Shown piece after piece: positions 28,985-38,551 of a stretch of 64,000 nucleotides of DNA (the first letter of the stretch is position 1; each line of letters opens with the position of its first letter). Made by a program: the position numbers and the translations under genes. Source of the DNA: Aestuariimicrobium sp. p3-SID1156 (GTDB lineage Bacteria > Actinomycetota > Actinomycetes > Propionibacteriales > Propionibacteriaceae). A model generated the notes under the pieces. It was not told where the DNA came from. It saw only the letters and a program-made list of their open reading frames with translations, and made no database searches. The DNA is taken from assembly GCF_025144225.1 (NCBI RefSeq), contig NZ_JALXXB010000007.1, positions 1-64,000 of the forward strand, written 5' to 3'.

Positions 28985-29872
28985 TCAGCCCTTCGTGGCT
29001 CCCAGGGTCAAACCCGAGACGAATTGCCGCTGGAGGACGAAGAACACCACCAACACCGGTAGTGCAGCCAACACCGAACCGGCAGAGAGCAGGTTGTAGT
29101 CGGTGAAGAACTGGCCCTTCAGATTGTTCAGCGAACTGGTCACGGGGAACTTGTCCCCCGATTGCAGGAGCACGGTGGCCCAGAAGAACTCGTTGTAGAT
29201 CCAGGCCGTCTGCAGGGTGGCCAGGGCCGCCAGGGGCGGGCGACACAGGGGCAGGGTCATACCCCAGAACTGTCGCCAGATGGACGCCCCGTCCACCTCC
29301 GCCGACTCATAGATCTCGCGGGGCAGCGTTTTCATGTAGTTGCTGAGCACGAAGGTGCAGAAGCCGGTCTGGAAGGCGGTGTTGACGATGATGACGGCCA
29401 GGTGGCTGTTCAACAACGTTCCAGAGGCGCTGATCCACTCCGGAACCTCCACCATGCGGAACATGCGGTAGATCGGGATCAGCAGCGACTGCGGGGGCAG
29501 CAGGTTGGCGGCCACGAAGATCGCCAGCAACGAGAGGTTGAACCTGAAGCTGTACCTCGACAGGACGAAGGCCATGCAGCAGGACAGTGCCAGGGTCAAC
29601 ACCACCGCGCTGATCGTGATGATGGCAGAGTTCACGAAGCTCTGTTCGAACCCTCCCCTCTCCCAGGCCGCCTTGTAGTTGTCGAGGGTGAAGCCACCGA
29701 ACGACATGTAGCCGTGCTCCAGGGTGTACCCGTAATTGCGGAAGGAGTTGAACACCGCCCACAGCAGCGGGAACAGAAACATCAGGCTGGTGGCGAGCAG
29801 GAAGGCATGGAGCATGAGGCGTCCAGGCCCGAGGCGTGGCTTCCGTGTCGCAGGAATGGTATTGCTGCTCAT
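28985..29872 (-). CDS. ABC sugar transporter permease (MalG-type)
   Basis: Inner-membrane subunit of a carbohydrate importer. Seen: 295 residues from ATG 29872, which shares one base with the stop of the partner permease. Six hydrophobic spans are visible, with the EAA loop around EVDGASIWRQFWGMTLPLCRP and the MalG-like N-terminal LFPLLWAVFNSFRN. Last gene of the lacZ-lacI-SBP-permease-permease operon. No ATPase gene is present, so a shared MsiK-like ATPase elsewhere is inferred. An upstream open extension belongs to the other permease's frame and is excluded. Confidence 0.92.
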   Translation of the reverse strand: MSSNTIPATRKPRLGPGRLMLHAFLLATSLMFLFPLLWAVFNSFRNYGYTLEHGYMSFGGFTLDNYKAAWERGGFEQSFVNSAIITISAVVLTLALSCCMAFVLSRYSFRFNLSLLAIFVAANLLPPQSLLIPIYRMFRMVEVPEWISASGTLLNSHLAVIIVNTAFQTGFCTFVLSNYMKTLPREIYESAEVDGASIWRQFWGMTLPLCRPPLAALATLQTAWIYNEFFWATVLLQSGDKFPVTSSLNNLKGQFFTDYNLLSAGSVLAALPVLVVFFVLQRQFVSGLTLGATKG

Positions 29873-30783
29873 CAGTCCTCCTTCATGGTGACTCGCAGTT
29901 GCAGGACGATGAACACCGAGCTGATCAGGAGCATGATCGTGGCCAGTGCGGAGCCGAAGCCGATGCGGCTGGCCTCGCCCACGACGTTCGCCGTGACCAG
30001 GGTCGAGATGAGCTCGAGGCCATTGCGACCACGGTTGATCACCCACACCAGGTCGAAGGCGCGCAGGCCCTCGATGAAGGTGATTGTCAGCACGATGATG
30101 TTCACCGGGCGGAGGACCGGGAAGATGACGTTCCAATAGGTACGCACCTGACCCGCGCCGTCCAGCGATGCTGCCTCACGCAGCCCCGGGTCGATCCCCT
30201 TGAGGCCCGACAAGTACAGCAACATGATGTAGCCCGTGTGACGCCAGCCATTGGCCACCATCGCAGCCCACAGGTTGATCTGGGAGTCGCCGTACCAGTC
30301 AATGCTGGTGCCGAGCATCCAGTTCAGGAAGCCCTGGTCGCGGCTGTACATCAGCTGCCAGATGAAGCCGACCAGCGCTGCCGACAACACGACGGGCAGG
30401 TAGTAGGCCGTCTGGTAGAAGTAGGTGCCGCGGATTTCCTTGTCGAGCAGGATCGCCAGGAACATGCCCAGCGGGGTGAAGACCAGGAACAGTCCTGCCA
30501 GCCAGAGGACGTTGTGGGTCAACGCCGGCCAGAAAGGCGGGTAGATGGTTGCCAGGTCCACATAGTTCTGCGCACCGATGAACTTGATGTCGCTCAGGTC
30601 ACCAATGCCATCCCACCGTGTGAAGGACAGCACCACCGTGGCCAGAGCAGGGAACCACACCAGGCCCAGAACGAGCAGAGTGGGCAACAGTCCCATCAGC
30701 AGCAGGATCAGCTTGTCTTGGGGGCGGATTCGCAGGCCCGATCGGGCCTCGCCCCGCCGCACGTTCTTCGTTGTGGTACTCAT
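29872..30783 (-). CDS. ABC sugar transporter permease (MalF-type)
   Basis: Partner membrane subunit. Seen: 303 residues from ATG 30783, one base after the binding-protein stop. Six spans follow a basic N-terminus, and the EAA loop is EAASLDGAGQVRTYWNVIFP. YYLPVVLSAALVGFIWQLMY is typical of this permease class. It forms the translocation pore with the downstream permease. Confidence 0.92.
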   Translation of the reverse strand: MSTTTKNVRRGEARSGLRIRPQDKLILLLMGLLPTLLVLGLVWFPALATVVLSFTRWDGIGDLSDIKFIGAQNYVDLATIYPPFWPALTHNVLWLAGLFLVFTPLGMFLAILLDKEIRGTYFYQTAYYLPVVLSAALVGFIWQLMYSRDQGFLNWMLGTSIDWYGDSQINLWAAMVANGWRHTGYIMLLYLSGLKGIDPGLREAASLDGAGQVRTYWNVIFPVLRPVNIIVLTITFIEGLRAFDLVWVINRGRNGLELISTLVTANVVGEASRIGFGSALATIMLLISSVFIVLQLRVTMKED

Positions 30784-30784
30784 G

Positions 30785-32062
30785 TCAGGCGAAGATCGAC
30801 TTCTTCTGCTGCTCGATCTTGGAGCAGATGCTGTCAATGGAGGAGGGGTTCTTCACAAACTCCTGCAGGGAGGGGCCAACGACGGTGGATGCGAAATCGG
30901 GCCGAGTGTCACGGTCGAGGAACTGGCTAATGTTCTCCGCCTCCGAGATCATCGTCACGGCCTTCTTCTGCAGTGCGGTGTAGCCACCCTGTTCCGCGCC
31001 CTCGTTCGCAGCGATGACCGACGGGTCGGCCTTCACGGTGATGTTGACGGCGGCGGGAGTCGCCAGGTATCGCAGCAGGTCCTTGGCACCAATCTCGTTC
31101 TTCGGCTTGGCCCTCATCATGAAGCCGTCCACCGGGGCTTCGACGACCTTGGCGCCGATCGCAGAGTCGAACTCCGGGAAGGAGAAGAAGTCCAGGTCGC
31201 CCTTGGCGTCCGTCTGCTGGAACTGCTGGTCGATGAACATGCCCATGACGTACATGCCGGACTGCTTCTTCAGCAGGCTCTGGGCTGCCTCCTGCCAGGT
31301 GCGTCCAAGGGGATCCTTCTGGTGGAAGGGCAGCAGCTGCTTCCACGTCGTGAAGACCTTCTTGACCTTCTCGCCGTCCCAGGCTTCCTTTCCGGCCATC
31401 AGGTTGACGTGGAAGTCGTAACCGTTGACGCGCAGGTTCAGCATGTCGAAGGTGCCCATGGCCTCCCAGCCGTCCTTGTCGGCGAAGGCGATGGGGGTGA
31501 TGCCGTCCTTCTGCATCTTCTCGTTGAGGGTCATCCAGGCGTCGAGAGTGGTGGGAACCTCGTAGCCCTTCTCCTTCCAGACGCTGGGACGGTAGAAGAT
31601 GCCCCAGGGGTAGTAGGTGGACGGCACGAAGACCTGCTTGCCATTGGCGTCGGAGGAGACGTTCTTCATCGACTCCGGCATGCCCTTGATGTCGTTCCAG
31701 ACATCGGAGATGTCACCGACCAGGCCCTTCTCGGCGAAGTTCCGGGCGCGGTAGCCGGCGAACCAGGTGAAGACGTCGTCCGGGTTGCCCTGAATGTAGT
31801 TGTTGATGCCTTCCTTGAAGGTTTCGTGCTGGATGGTGTTGATTTCGACCTTCCCCTTGGTGAAGCCCTTCATCATCTCGGCGAAGGCCTTCTTGGGAAT
31901 GTCGTCGGACTGGTACGAACCGACCGTCACGGTCCCGCCGGATTCCCCGGTGGGCTTGTCGTCACCGCAGGCGACCAGACTGCTGACGGCCACGCCGCCC
32001 AGAGCGCCCTGCAAGAGCGTGCGACGTCCGAAATGCGGCATCGGGATGGTACGTGTGGACAT
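30785..32062 (-). CDS. Sugar-binding lipoprotein of an ABC importer
   Basis: Extracellular solute-binding protein (family 1). Seen: 425 residues from ATG 32062, preceded by GAGGAG. A twin-arginine/lipoprotein signal (Arg13-Arg14, lipobox SLVAC with Cys32) is followed by a two-lobe SBP fold with NDIKGMPESM and YYPWGIFYRPSVW. Clustered with a beta-galactosidase, so beta-galactosides are the inferred ligands. The second LacI-type operator lies 27 bases upstream of the start. Confidence 0.92.
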   Translation of the reverse strand: MSTRTIPMPHFGRRTLLQGALGGVAVSSLVACGDDKPTGESGGTVTVGSYQSDDIPKKAFAEMMKGFTKGKVEINTIQHETFKEGINNYIQGNPDDVFTWFAGYRARNFAEKGLVGDISDVWNDIKGMPESMKNVSSDANGKQVFVPSTYYPWGIFYRPSVWKEKGYEVPTTLDAWMTLNEKMQKDGITPIAFADKDGWEAMGTFDMLNLRVNGYDFHVNLMAGKEAWDGEKVKKVFTTWKQLLPFHQKDPLGRTWQEAAQSLLKKQSGMYVMGMFIDQQFQQTDAKGDLDFFSFPEFDSAIGAKVVEAPVDGFMMRAKPKNEIGAKDLLRYLATPAAVNITVKADPSVIAANEGAEQGGYTALQKKAVTMISEAENISQFLDRDTRPDFASTVVGPSLQEFVKNPSSIDSICSKIEQQKKSIFA

Positions 32063-32088
32063 GTGGTGCTCCTCGTTGAGATGCGGTC

Positions 32089-32102
32089 TGGGACCGCTGC
32101 CA
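32089..32102. promoter_or_regulatory. Second LacI-type operator candidate, before the binding-protein gene
   Basis: TGGGACCGCTGCCA matches the reverse orientation of the site at 36212-36227 in 12 of 14 core bases. It sits between the lacI stop (32118) and the binding-protein start (32062). The arms are imperfect. A separate regulated promoter for the transporter genes is inferred. Confidence 0.5.
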
Positions 32103-32117
32103 TTGATGTGTTGTGCG

Positions 32118-33167
32118 CTAGCTGCGCGGAGTTGCCTCGCCACCGTGAGCAGCAGCTGGCTGACTGCTGTCGCGAATGACCAGATGCGTGTTGAACACGC
32201 GATTGCCCGGATCCTCATCGGAAAGGGCGGTGAGCAGCATGTCGACTGCTGCGCGGCCGATCTGTCGTATGGGCTGGTGAACCGTTGACAGGGGCGGGGT
32301 GCTGGTCCGGGAGACGTGGTGGTCGTCGAAACCCACCACCATCACGTCATCGGGGACATGAAGACCTCGGACGCGCAGGGTCTCCAGCGCGCCCAGGGCC
32401 ATGCGGTCGGATGCACAGAAGACGGCATCCAGGTTCGGGTGCTCGTCGAGCAGCTCAGCCATCGCACGGGCACCGGACTCTCGGCCGTAGTCTCCGTGGA
32501 CGACCAGGCCTGGCTCGAAGCGCTCCCCCATGGCCTGTTCGAAGCCCTCGATGCGCTCGACGCTGCCCGGCGCCTTCTCCGGGCCGGCGATCATGACCGG
32601 TCGGGCCGCCCCCTGCGACAGCAGGTGGGCGGTCGCTTCCCGCGCACCGTCGATGTCGGTGGCCGTGACTGACCACAACTTCCGGGTCCGCTTGCTCAGG
32701 GATGGGCGTCCACACACGACGACCGGGACGTCGGCCCCAGCGATGACGTCGACCATGGGGTCCTCGATCAAGGGGCTGAGATGGATGACGCCATCGACAT
32801 GGTGCGGGTCGATGAACCGGGCAGCCCGGCGCCGTTCGTCCGCGTTGCCCGCGATGAGGAGCACCAGGCTCATCTCCGTGCCGGCGAGCCCATCGGAGAT
32901 GCCCTGCAACATGAGGTTGAAGGTCGGGTCCTCGAAGAGCTGCCAATTGGGACGCGTGAGCAGCACGGCGATGGCATTGGCCTTGCCCGAGGCCAGCGAT
33001 CGGGCGTGCGGATTGGCCCGGTAGTGGGTCTGCTTGATGGCTCGCTCGACAGCCTCGCGGGCGGTGGGACTCACCTTCGGGCTGCTGTTGAGGACGCGGG
33101 AGACCGTGCCTCGCGACACCCCGGCTGCCCGGGCGACGTCTTCAATGGTGGTCCGTCCACTAGTCAT
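32118..33167 (-). CDS. LacI-family transcriptional regulator
   Basis: Predicted repressor of the surrounding galactoside operon. Seen: 349 residues. The N-terminal helix-turn-helix TTIEDVARAAGVSRGTVSRV and hinge HYRANPHARSLASGKAN are followed by a periplasmic-binding-type sensor domain with CASDRMALGALETLR and the C-terminal VVGFDDHHVSRTSTPPLSTV. It overlaps the lacZ stop by 8 bases, so it is co-translated with the enzyme. Inference: it binds the two similar operators at 36212 and 32089 and is released by a galactoside. Confidence 0.93.
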   Translation of the reverse strand: MTSGRTTIEDVARAAGVSRGTVSRVLNSSPKVSPTAREAVERAIKQTHYRANPHARSLASGKANAIAVLLTRPNWQLFEDPTFNLMLQGISDGLAGTEMSLVLLIAGNADERRRAARFIDPHHVDGVIHLSPLIEDPMVDVIAGADVPVVVCGRPSLSKRTRKLWSVTATDIDGAREATAHLLSQGAARPVMIAGPEKAPGSVERIEGFEQAMGERFEPGLVVHGDYGRESGARAMAELLDEHPNLDAVFCASDRMALGALETLRVRGLHVPDDVMVVGFDDHHVSRTSTPPLSTVHQPIRQIGRAAVDMLLTALSDEDPGNRVFNTHLVIRDSSQPAAAHGGEATPRS

Positions 33168-36147
33168 GGCTGAGCCTGACGGTGAAGCTCGTCGAGCCCG
33201 GCCACAGCTGGTACTTCGGCAACACGTCGGGGCCGCAGGCCCTGCTGCCGATGCCGTGCTGGGCGGCGTCCAGGTACACGTGGGTGGCTGTGGGGGTGGG
33301 GAGCTCGTGCGGATGCGCTGCCGCGGTCACTGTGTGGGCATCGTGCCTGGCCACGGTGATCCCGGGCAGGTGTGAACCCACCGTCTCGATGCGCAAGGTG
33401 GGCAGGTTCGGCCCACTGATCTCCGCCCAGCGAAGGCCAGGGCGGTGGCCTGTCTCCTGCGGCACCGCGTACCGGGTGGTCATCGCGTCAATCGGCAAGC
33501 GGAAGCGGCCGATCCAGTTGCCATCTCCAGTATCGGCGTAGGCCTCATTCGGGCCGGAACCGAACCACTCCACGGACTCATAGCCCAGCGGGAGCGCCAG
33601 GTGCCAGCCGATGCGCGGCCAGCTGCTCTGGGCCAGGGCGCCGATCGGGGTGATCTCCAGTGTGGCCAGCACCGCTTCGCCCTCGGACTGCCAGCGGAAG
33701 GCTGCTTCCGCACCCGCTGTGCCCTGCGCGGGCAGCAGGCGCTGGATGACCTCGAAGCGTCCGTCGTGGTCACTGACCGAGATGGTGCGTGAGCTGAGCC
33801 GGTCCAGCCCGGCTCCGCGCCAGCGGGATGCCGTGGGAGGGGCGTCGACACCGTAACCGCCGGTCAGCTCGGGGTCTGCCGACTCGTAGGAGAAGGTTCC
33901 ACCGATGCGGTCGTTCTCGGTGGGCGCCCGCCACAATTCCACATGGGAGGCTGTCACGGCGATGCTGCCCAGGCGCTCCAGCCTGCCGTCCACTGCGCGG
34001 AGGGCAGCGGGGCCCACCTGCACGAGGCCAGCACCGTGGGCAGGCCCCTGCGAGGGACGCGGCAGCGGGGAGGCGGCTGCGGGAGTGTCGAGGCGGATCT
34101 GGGTGCGGGCGACCACATGGCCGGCCTCAGCCCAGGGTGTGTCGGCCCGCAGCGCAGCAGTGACCGTGAGGTGCACCTCGGACCCCGACGCGTCCAACGC
34201 CTCGGCGGGCAGTTCGAGAACCCCCCGCTCATTGGCAGGGACGGCCACGTCCAGGATGCCCTCGGCAGCACACTGACCGCCGATCTCGCGCGTCCACCTG
34301 AACTGCAGGTGATCCAGCCCCAGCGCGTGGTGACGGTTGTGGACGTGAAGCCTGTTTGCCTCCACTGTCATGACGACGGGGCTGAAGACTGCCGCGAGGT
34401 CGGCCAGCGCTGGGCTCGGTGTCCCGTCAGCCAGAACGAGCCCATCGCAGATGAAGCTGCCGTCGTGGACCACCTCCCCGAAGTCACCGCCATAGCCGAA
34501 GAACTCGGTACCCTCGGCGGTACGGGTGCGCAGGCCATGGTCGCGCCATTCCCAGATGAAACCGCCGTGCCACTGGTCCAGGGTCTCGAACAGCTCCTCG
34601 TACTCGGCCAGGGCACCCGGGCCGTTGCCCATGGCGTGCTCGTACTCACACAGGATCATCGGCCGTTCCATGAGGCGTTGGGCTTGGGCGGGCCGGTCGG
34701 TCATCGCATGGCCACGACCCTCGCTGAGGTCGATCATGGCGCGCAGCGGGGTGTACATCTGGCTAACCATGTCGGTGTAAGAACCCTCGTGGTCGCCCTC
34801 ATAGTGCACCGGACGCTCAGGGTCGCGCCCCTTGATCCAGGCGGCCATCGCCGCAAGGTTGGAGCCCGTCGCGGACTCATTGCCCAAGGACCAACTGATG
34901 ATGCAGGGGTGGTTCTTGTCCCGCTCCACCATGCGGCGAGCACGATCCAGGTAGTTCTCCCGCCATGCGGGGTCATCGGACGGGTTGGTCAGGCCGGGGA
35001 CCCCGACGAAGCCGTGGGTCTCAATGTCACACTCATCGATCACCCACAACCCCAGCTCATCGCACAGGTCCAGCAGCGCCGGGTGCGGCGGATAGTGGCT
35101 GGTCCGGACCGCATTGATGTTGTGCTGCTTCATGAGCAGCAGTCCAGCGCGGGCATCCTCGGGGTCGAAGACGCGACCCTTGTCCGGGTGGAACTCGTGG
35201 CGATTCACCCCACGCAGACGAAGCTTCTGTCCATTCACCAACCAGTGGCGGCCCCGGACCTCGACGCGGCGGAAGCCCAGTCTCAGCGGGATCTCGTCGA
35301 TGGCGTTGGTCAGCGTGGCGCCGTACAGCCGGGGTCGATCCGCAGACCAGGGTGTCACCTCACCCACGCTGATCGGTGCCACGTCGGCGGGTGCCTGCCA
35401 GGTGTGGACGACACCCAGTTCCGGCACGCGCAGGGAGATGGGGAAGGCTGACTCGCTGGCGTCCAACTCGGGGATGATCGCCCCCTCGCCCGTGGCGGGG
35501 TCGTAATCGGCGCGCAGCCAGTAGTCAGTGATGCCGGCTTCAGGGCGCACGACCAGACTGACTTCCCGGAAGATGCCGGGCAGCCACCACTGGTCCTGGT
35601 CCTCGACGTAGGTCTGCGCGGACCATTGGTGGACGCGTAGGTGCAGCAGGTTCGTGCCCTCGACGAGGAGATCGGTGATGTCGAACTCCATCGGCAGGCG
35701 AGACCCTACGAACGTGCCCGCGTGCTTCCCGTTCACCGAGATCGACGCAAAGGACTCGATGCCATCGCAGCGCAGCAGGACGCGGTCGCCCTCGCCATAC
35801 TCAGGCACCTCGAACCAGCGGCGGTAGTCGCCAGTGGGGTTGTCGTCGGGGACGTGCGGAGGATCGAGCGGGATGGGGTACTGGACGTTGGTGTAGATCG
35901 GACGTCCGAACTTCTCACCGACGAGGACCCAGTGCGACGGCACCGGGATCCGATCCCACTGGCTGTCGTCGAAGGCCGGGTCCGACGCCCCACCAGGGGC
36001 CATCGTCGGCTGCGCGCTGATGTGGAAGGCCCACTCCCCCGACAGGTCAGTGCGAAGGGGGTCCTGCGCCCGCCAGCTGCGAGGTGGTTCATGGTCGTCA
36101 AATGACACACGCTCGAGCATCCCTATGTGATCGCGCACAAGCTCCAT
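33160..36147 (-). CDS. Beta-galactosidase (glycoside hydrolase family 2)
   Basis: Hydrolyses terminal beta-galactosides; LacZ-type. Seen: 995 residues from ATG 36147, with AAGGAG upstream. The N-terminal sugar-binding domain has GDYRRWFEVPEY, then the GH2 signature NRHEFHPDKGRV and RTSHYPPHPALLDLCDELGL. The acid/base is Glu424 in SWSLGNES and the nucleophile is Glu501 in ILCEYEHAMGN. The C-terminal small-chain domain has LPLGYESVEWFGSGPNEAYAD. There is no signal peptide, so the enzyme is cytoplasmic. First gene of the operon, with a palindromic operator 65 bases upstream. The natural substrate may be lactose or a plant or host galactoside. Confidence 0.95.
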   Translation of the reverse strand: MELVRDHIGMLERVSFDDHEPPRSWRAQDPLRTDLSGEWAFHISAQPTMAPGGASDPAFDDSQWDRIPVPSHWVLVGEKFGRPIYTNVQYPIPLDPPHVPDDNPTGDYRRWFEVPEYGEGDRVLLRCDGIESFASISVNGKHAGTFVGSRLPMEFDITDLLVEGTNLLHLRVHQWSAQTYVEDQDQWWLPGIFREVSLVVRPEAGITDYWLRADYDPATGEGAIIPELDASESAFPISLRVPELGVVHTWQAPADVAPISVGEVTPWSADRPRLYGATLTNAIDEIPLRLGFRRVEVRGRHWLVNGQKLRLRGVNRHEFHPDKGRVFDPEDARAGLLLMKQHNINAVRTSHYPPHPALLDLCDELGLWVIDECDIETHGFVGVPGLTNPSDDPAWRENYLDRARRMVERDKNHPCIISWSLGNESATGSNLAAMAAWIKGRDPERPVHYEGDHEGSYTDMVSQMYTPLRAMIDLSEGRGHAMTDRPAQAQRLMERPMILCEYEHAMGNGPGALAEYEELFETLDQWHGGFIWEWRDHGLRTRTAEGTEFFGYGGDFGEVVHDGSFICDGLVLADGTPSPALADLAAVFSPVVMTVEANRLHVHNRHHALGLDHLQFRWTREIGGQCAAEGILDVAVPANERGVLELPAEALDASGSEVHLTVTAALRADTPWAEAGHVVARTQIRLDTPAAASPLPRPSQGPAHGAGLVQVGPAALRAVDGRLERLGSIAVTASHVELWRAPTENDRIGGTFSYESADPELTGGYGVDAPPTASRWRGAGLDRLSSRTISVSDHDGRFEVIQRLLPAQGTAGAEAAFRWQSEGEAVLATLEITPIGALAQSSWPRIGWHLALPLGYESVEWFGSGPNEAYADTGDGNWIGRFRLPIDAMTTRYAVPQETGHRPGLRWAEISGPNLPTLRIETVGSHLPGITVARHDAHTVTAAAHPHELPTPTATHVYLDAAQHGIGSRACGPDVLPKYQLWPGSTSFTVRLSHD

Positions 36148-36211
36148 GGCCGCCAACACTCCTTGTCCCCCAGGCTGCACTGCCTGATCTCGTGGCACCC
36201 CACCTCATTCT

Positions 36212-36227
36212 GTGGGAGCGATCCCAC
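36212..36227. promoter_or_regulatory. LacI-type operator upstream of lacZ
   Basis: GTGGGAGCGATCCCAC has perfect 6-base arms (GTGGGA / TCCCAC) and the central CG typical of LacI/GalR operators. It lies 65 bases upstream of the lacZ start. The 280-base gap to the stop of the upstream acetyltransferase gene otherwise holds only an AT-rich patch near 36265-36272. No clear promoter pair was assigned. Confidence 0.7.
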
Positions 36228-36427
36228 GGTAACACGAGCCTCCGCCACAAGGGAAGGGGGTTTGCATAATCGTGATCTGCCCCGTCGCCTCGCGTTGGCT
36301 CGGCCGAGGTGTTCCCCGGCGGAAATAGCGAGGGGCAGGTGTGGGAAGTGTGCGCACCTGAGAGGGCCGGGTGGGCGGCGCACCTCGAGGGGCTTGGGGT
36401 GGGGACCGAGCCAGAAGTGGAGGAGGC

Positions 36428-37264
36428 TCAGTACAGGACGGTGGCGAACTCCCCGACGGTGCGGAAGCCAACGGTCTGGTACAGCCGTCGCGCCCGGGTG
36501 TTGAAGTCGTTGACGTACAGCGACTGCACCGGGTGGTGCTCGGCGACTGCCCTCACCACCGCTGACATCGCGGGGATCGAGACCCCCTTGCCACGAAGTT
36601 CCGGGGCCAGCCAGACGCCCTGGATCTGACAGTAGGGCCCGAACGCCGAACCGACGTCGGACTTGAACAACACCTTGCCGTTCTCGATGATCCCCCAGGC
36701 CCTACCCTGCTTGATCAGGCTACGGACATAGCCACGGTAGGAACCGCCGGCGCCCAGCGGGGAGATGCCCACCTCCTCGGTGTACATCGCCACCGCCGCG
36801 TCGAAGTAGGCGTCGAAATCAGCCATCGTGACCTGTTCGACACGAGGGTCGGACTCGGTCAGGGGTTCATGGTCGATGACCATCAAGGGCTGGCGCGGAC
36901 GCAGGTCCCGAACCTTCGACCACTCGGTCCCGAATTGTCGCGAGAGCGTCTCCCACAGGGGGCGCACCTGGTCGGCGCGTCCCATGATCGAACTCGACAC
37001 CCGCCTACCACCGAGCTTCTTGGCGAATTGCTCAATGGCCACACGGTCAGCGTCGATGGGGACGACATTGCTTCCGGCATGGCAGAGCGCGTACAGCTCC
37101 CCGTCACGCTCGGCGCCGTAGACGTCACAGCCCAAGCGAAGTCGATCGATCCCCTGGGAGGCCACACGGGAGAGCACGAACAGGTTGTCAACCGGATGGG
37201 CCGTCAGCAGGTCCATCGCCTGCCCCAGGTCGGTGCGTCCCAGCACCCGGACCCGGACGGCCAC
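36428..37264 (-). CDS. DUF4081-type GNAT acetyltransferase following ispG
   Basis: Two-domain acetyltransferase of unknown substrate. Seen: 278 residues from GTG 37264. An N-terminal DUF4081 domain (HPVDNLFVLSRVASQGID) is followed by a C-terminal GNAT domain with the acetyl-CoA loop WLAPELRGKGVSIPAMSAVV and LYVNDFNTRARRLYQTVGF. Known: this gene follows ispG in many actinobacteria, including mycobacteria (Rv2867c). Its start shares one base with the ispG stop. Confidence 0.9.
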   Translation of the reverse strand: MAVRVRVLGRTDLGQAMDLLTAHPVDNLFVLSRVASQGIDRLRLGCDVYGAERDGELYALCHAGSNVVPIDADRVAIEQFAKKLGGRRVSSSIMGRADQVRPLWETLSRQFGTEWSKVRDLRPRQPLMVIDHEPLTESDPRVEQVTMADFDAYFDAAVAMYTEEVGISPLGAGGSYRGYVRSLIKQGRAWGIIENGKVLFKSDVGSAFGPYCQIQGVWLAPELRGKGVSIPAMSAVVRAVAEHHPVQSLYVNDFNTRARRLYQTVGFRTVGEFATVLY

Positions 37265-38403
37265 TAGCTGACCGAGACTTCCGGGCTGCCGACTTCACCC
37301 ATCTCGGCAGCGATCCGGTTGGCCTCGGCGATCAGGGTCTCGACGATTTCGCTTTCGGGAACCGTCTTGATGACCTCGCCCTTGACGAAGATCTGGCCCT
37401 TGCCATTGCCGGACGCCACACCGAGGTCTGCCTCGCGGGCCTCTCCCGGCCCGTTGACGACGCAGCCCATCACGGCGACGCGGAGGGGAACGGTCATGCC
37501 CTCCAACCCCTTGGTGACCTGCTCGGCGAGGGTGTACACGTCGACCTGGGCACGTCCGCAGGAAGGGCAGGAGACGATCTCCAGGTGGCGGGGGCGCAGG
37601 TTGAGCGACTCCAGGATCTTGATGCCGACCTTGACCTCCTCCACCGGCGGGGCGGACAGGGACACGCGGATGGTGTCGCCGATGCCCTCGGCCAGCAGCG
37701 CACCGAAGGCGGCGGCGGACTTGATGGTGCCCTGGAAGGCGGGTCCAGCCTCGGTCACGCCCAGATGGAGCGGGTAGTCGCACTTCTCGGAGAGTTCGCG
37801 GTAGGCCTGCACCATGACGACCGGGTCGTGGTGCTTCACCGAGATCTTGAAGTCGTGAAAGCCGACCTCCTCGAAGAGGGAGGCCTCCCAGAGCGCGGAT
37901 TCGACCAGGGCAGCCGGGGTCGGAGCGCCATACTTGCTGAGCAGGCGCTTGTCGAGGGAGCCGGCGTTGACGCCGATGCGGATCGACACCCCAGCATCGG
38001 TAGCGGCCTTGGCGATGTCGGCGACCTTGTCGTCGAACTGCTTGATGTTGCCCGGGTTCACGCGGACCGCCGCGCACCCGGCCTCAATGGCCGCGAAGAC
38101 ATAGCGCGGCTGGAAGTGGATGTCGGCGATGACCGGGATCTGGGACTTCTTGGCGATGATGGGCAACGCATCGGCATCATCCTGGCTGGGCACGGCGACA
38201 CGCACGATGTCGCAACCCGACGCGGTGAGCTCGGCGATCTGCTGCAGCGTCGCGTTGATGTCGGTGGTCTTGGTGGTTGTCATCGACTGGACCGAGATGG
38301 GGGCGTCGCCGCCGACCATCACCTTGCCCACCTTGATCTGACGGGTCTTGCGTCGGGGAGCCAGGACGGGTGTGGGACGCGCGGGCATGCCGAGATCGAT
38401 CAT
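37264..38403 (-). CDS. ispG: 4-hydroxy-3-methylbut-2-en-1-yl diphosphate synthase
   Basis: Iron-sulfur enzyme of the MEP isoprenoid pathway (MEcPP to HMBPP). Seen: 379 residues from ATG 38403, with a second ATG (MPARPTP) 15 bases inside. [19 protein letters not shown] and [12 protein letters not shown] lie in the TIM-barrel domain. The cluster ligands are in [11 protein letters not shown] and [12 protein letters not shown]. Length is normal. It is normally next to rip1 and dxr, but here the nuclease gene is inserted between. Confidence 0.95.
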   Translation of the reverse strand: MIDLGMPARPTPVLAPRRKTRQIKVGKVMVGGDAPISVQSMTTTKTTDINATLQQIAELTASGCDIVRVAVPSQDDADALPIIAKKSQIPVIADIHFQPRYVFAAIEAGCAAVRVNPGNIKQFDDKVADIAKAATDAGVSIRIGVNAGSLDKRLLSKYGAPTPAALVESALWEASLFEEVGFHDFKISVKHHDPVVMVQAYRELSEKCDYPLHLGVTEAGPAFQGTIKSAAAFGALLAEGIGDTIRVSLSAPPVEEVKVGIKILESLNLRPRHLEIVSCPSCGRAQVDVYTLAEQVTKGLEGMTVPLRVAVMGCVVNGPGEAREADLGVASGNGKGQIFVKGEVIKTVPESEIVETLIAEANRIAAEMGEVGSPEVSVS

Positions 38404-38490
38404 GCGTCCAAGACTAGCGCCGTGGATGAACAGAATTCGCACGCTGCGGAGGGCGACCCACGCGCTGGTGTGCCGACCAGCCCCACTGCG

Positions 38491-38522
38491 TCAGCCCACC
38501 CTGTCACGACAGGGTGGGCTGA
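38491..38522 (-). terminator. Hairpin terminator after the nuclease gene
   Basis: A perfect 14-bp stem (38491-38504 with 38509-38522) with a CACG loop, 30 bases beyond the nuclease stop and before ispG. It should prevent readthrough into ispG. Confidence 0.8.
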
Positions 38523-38551
38523 CCAATGACGGGTGGATGACGAGGGGGTGC

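Noticed and set aside
28860..28990. GC-rich inverted repeats near 28.9 kb as an attachment site
   Set aside because: The structure is a plain hairpin at the end of the transport operon, with no integrase, tRNA or direct flanking repeats.
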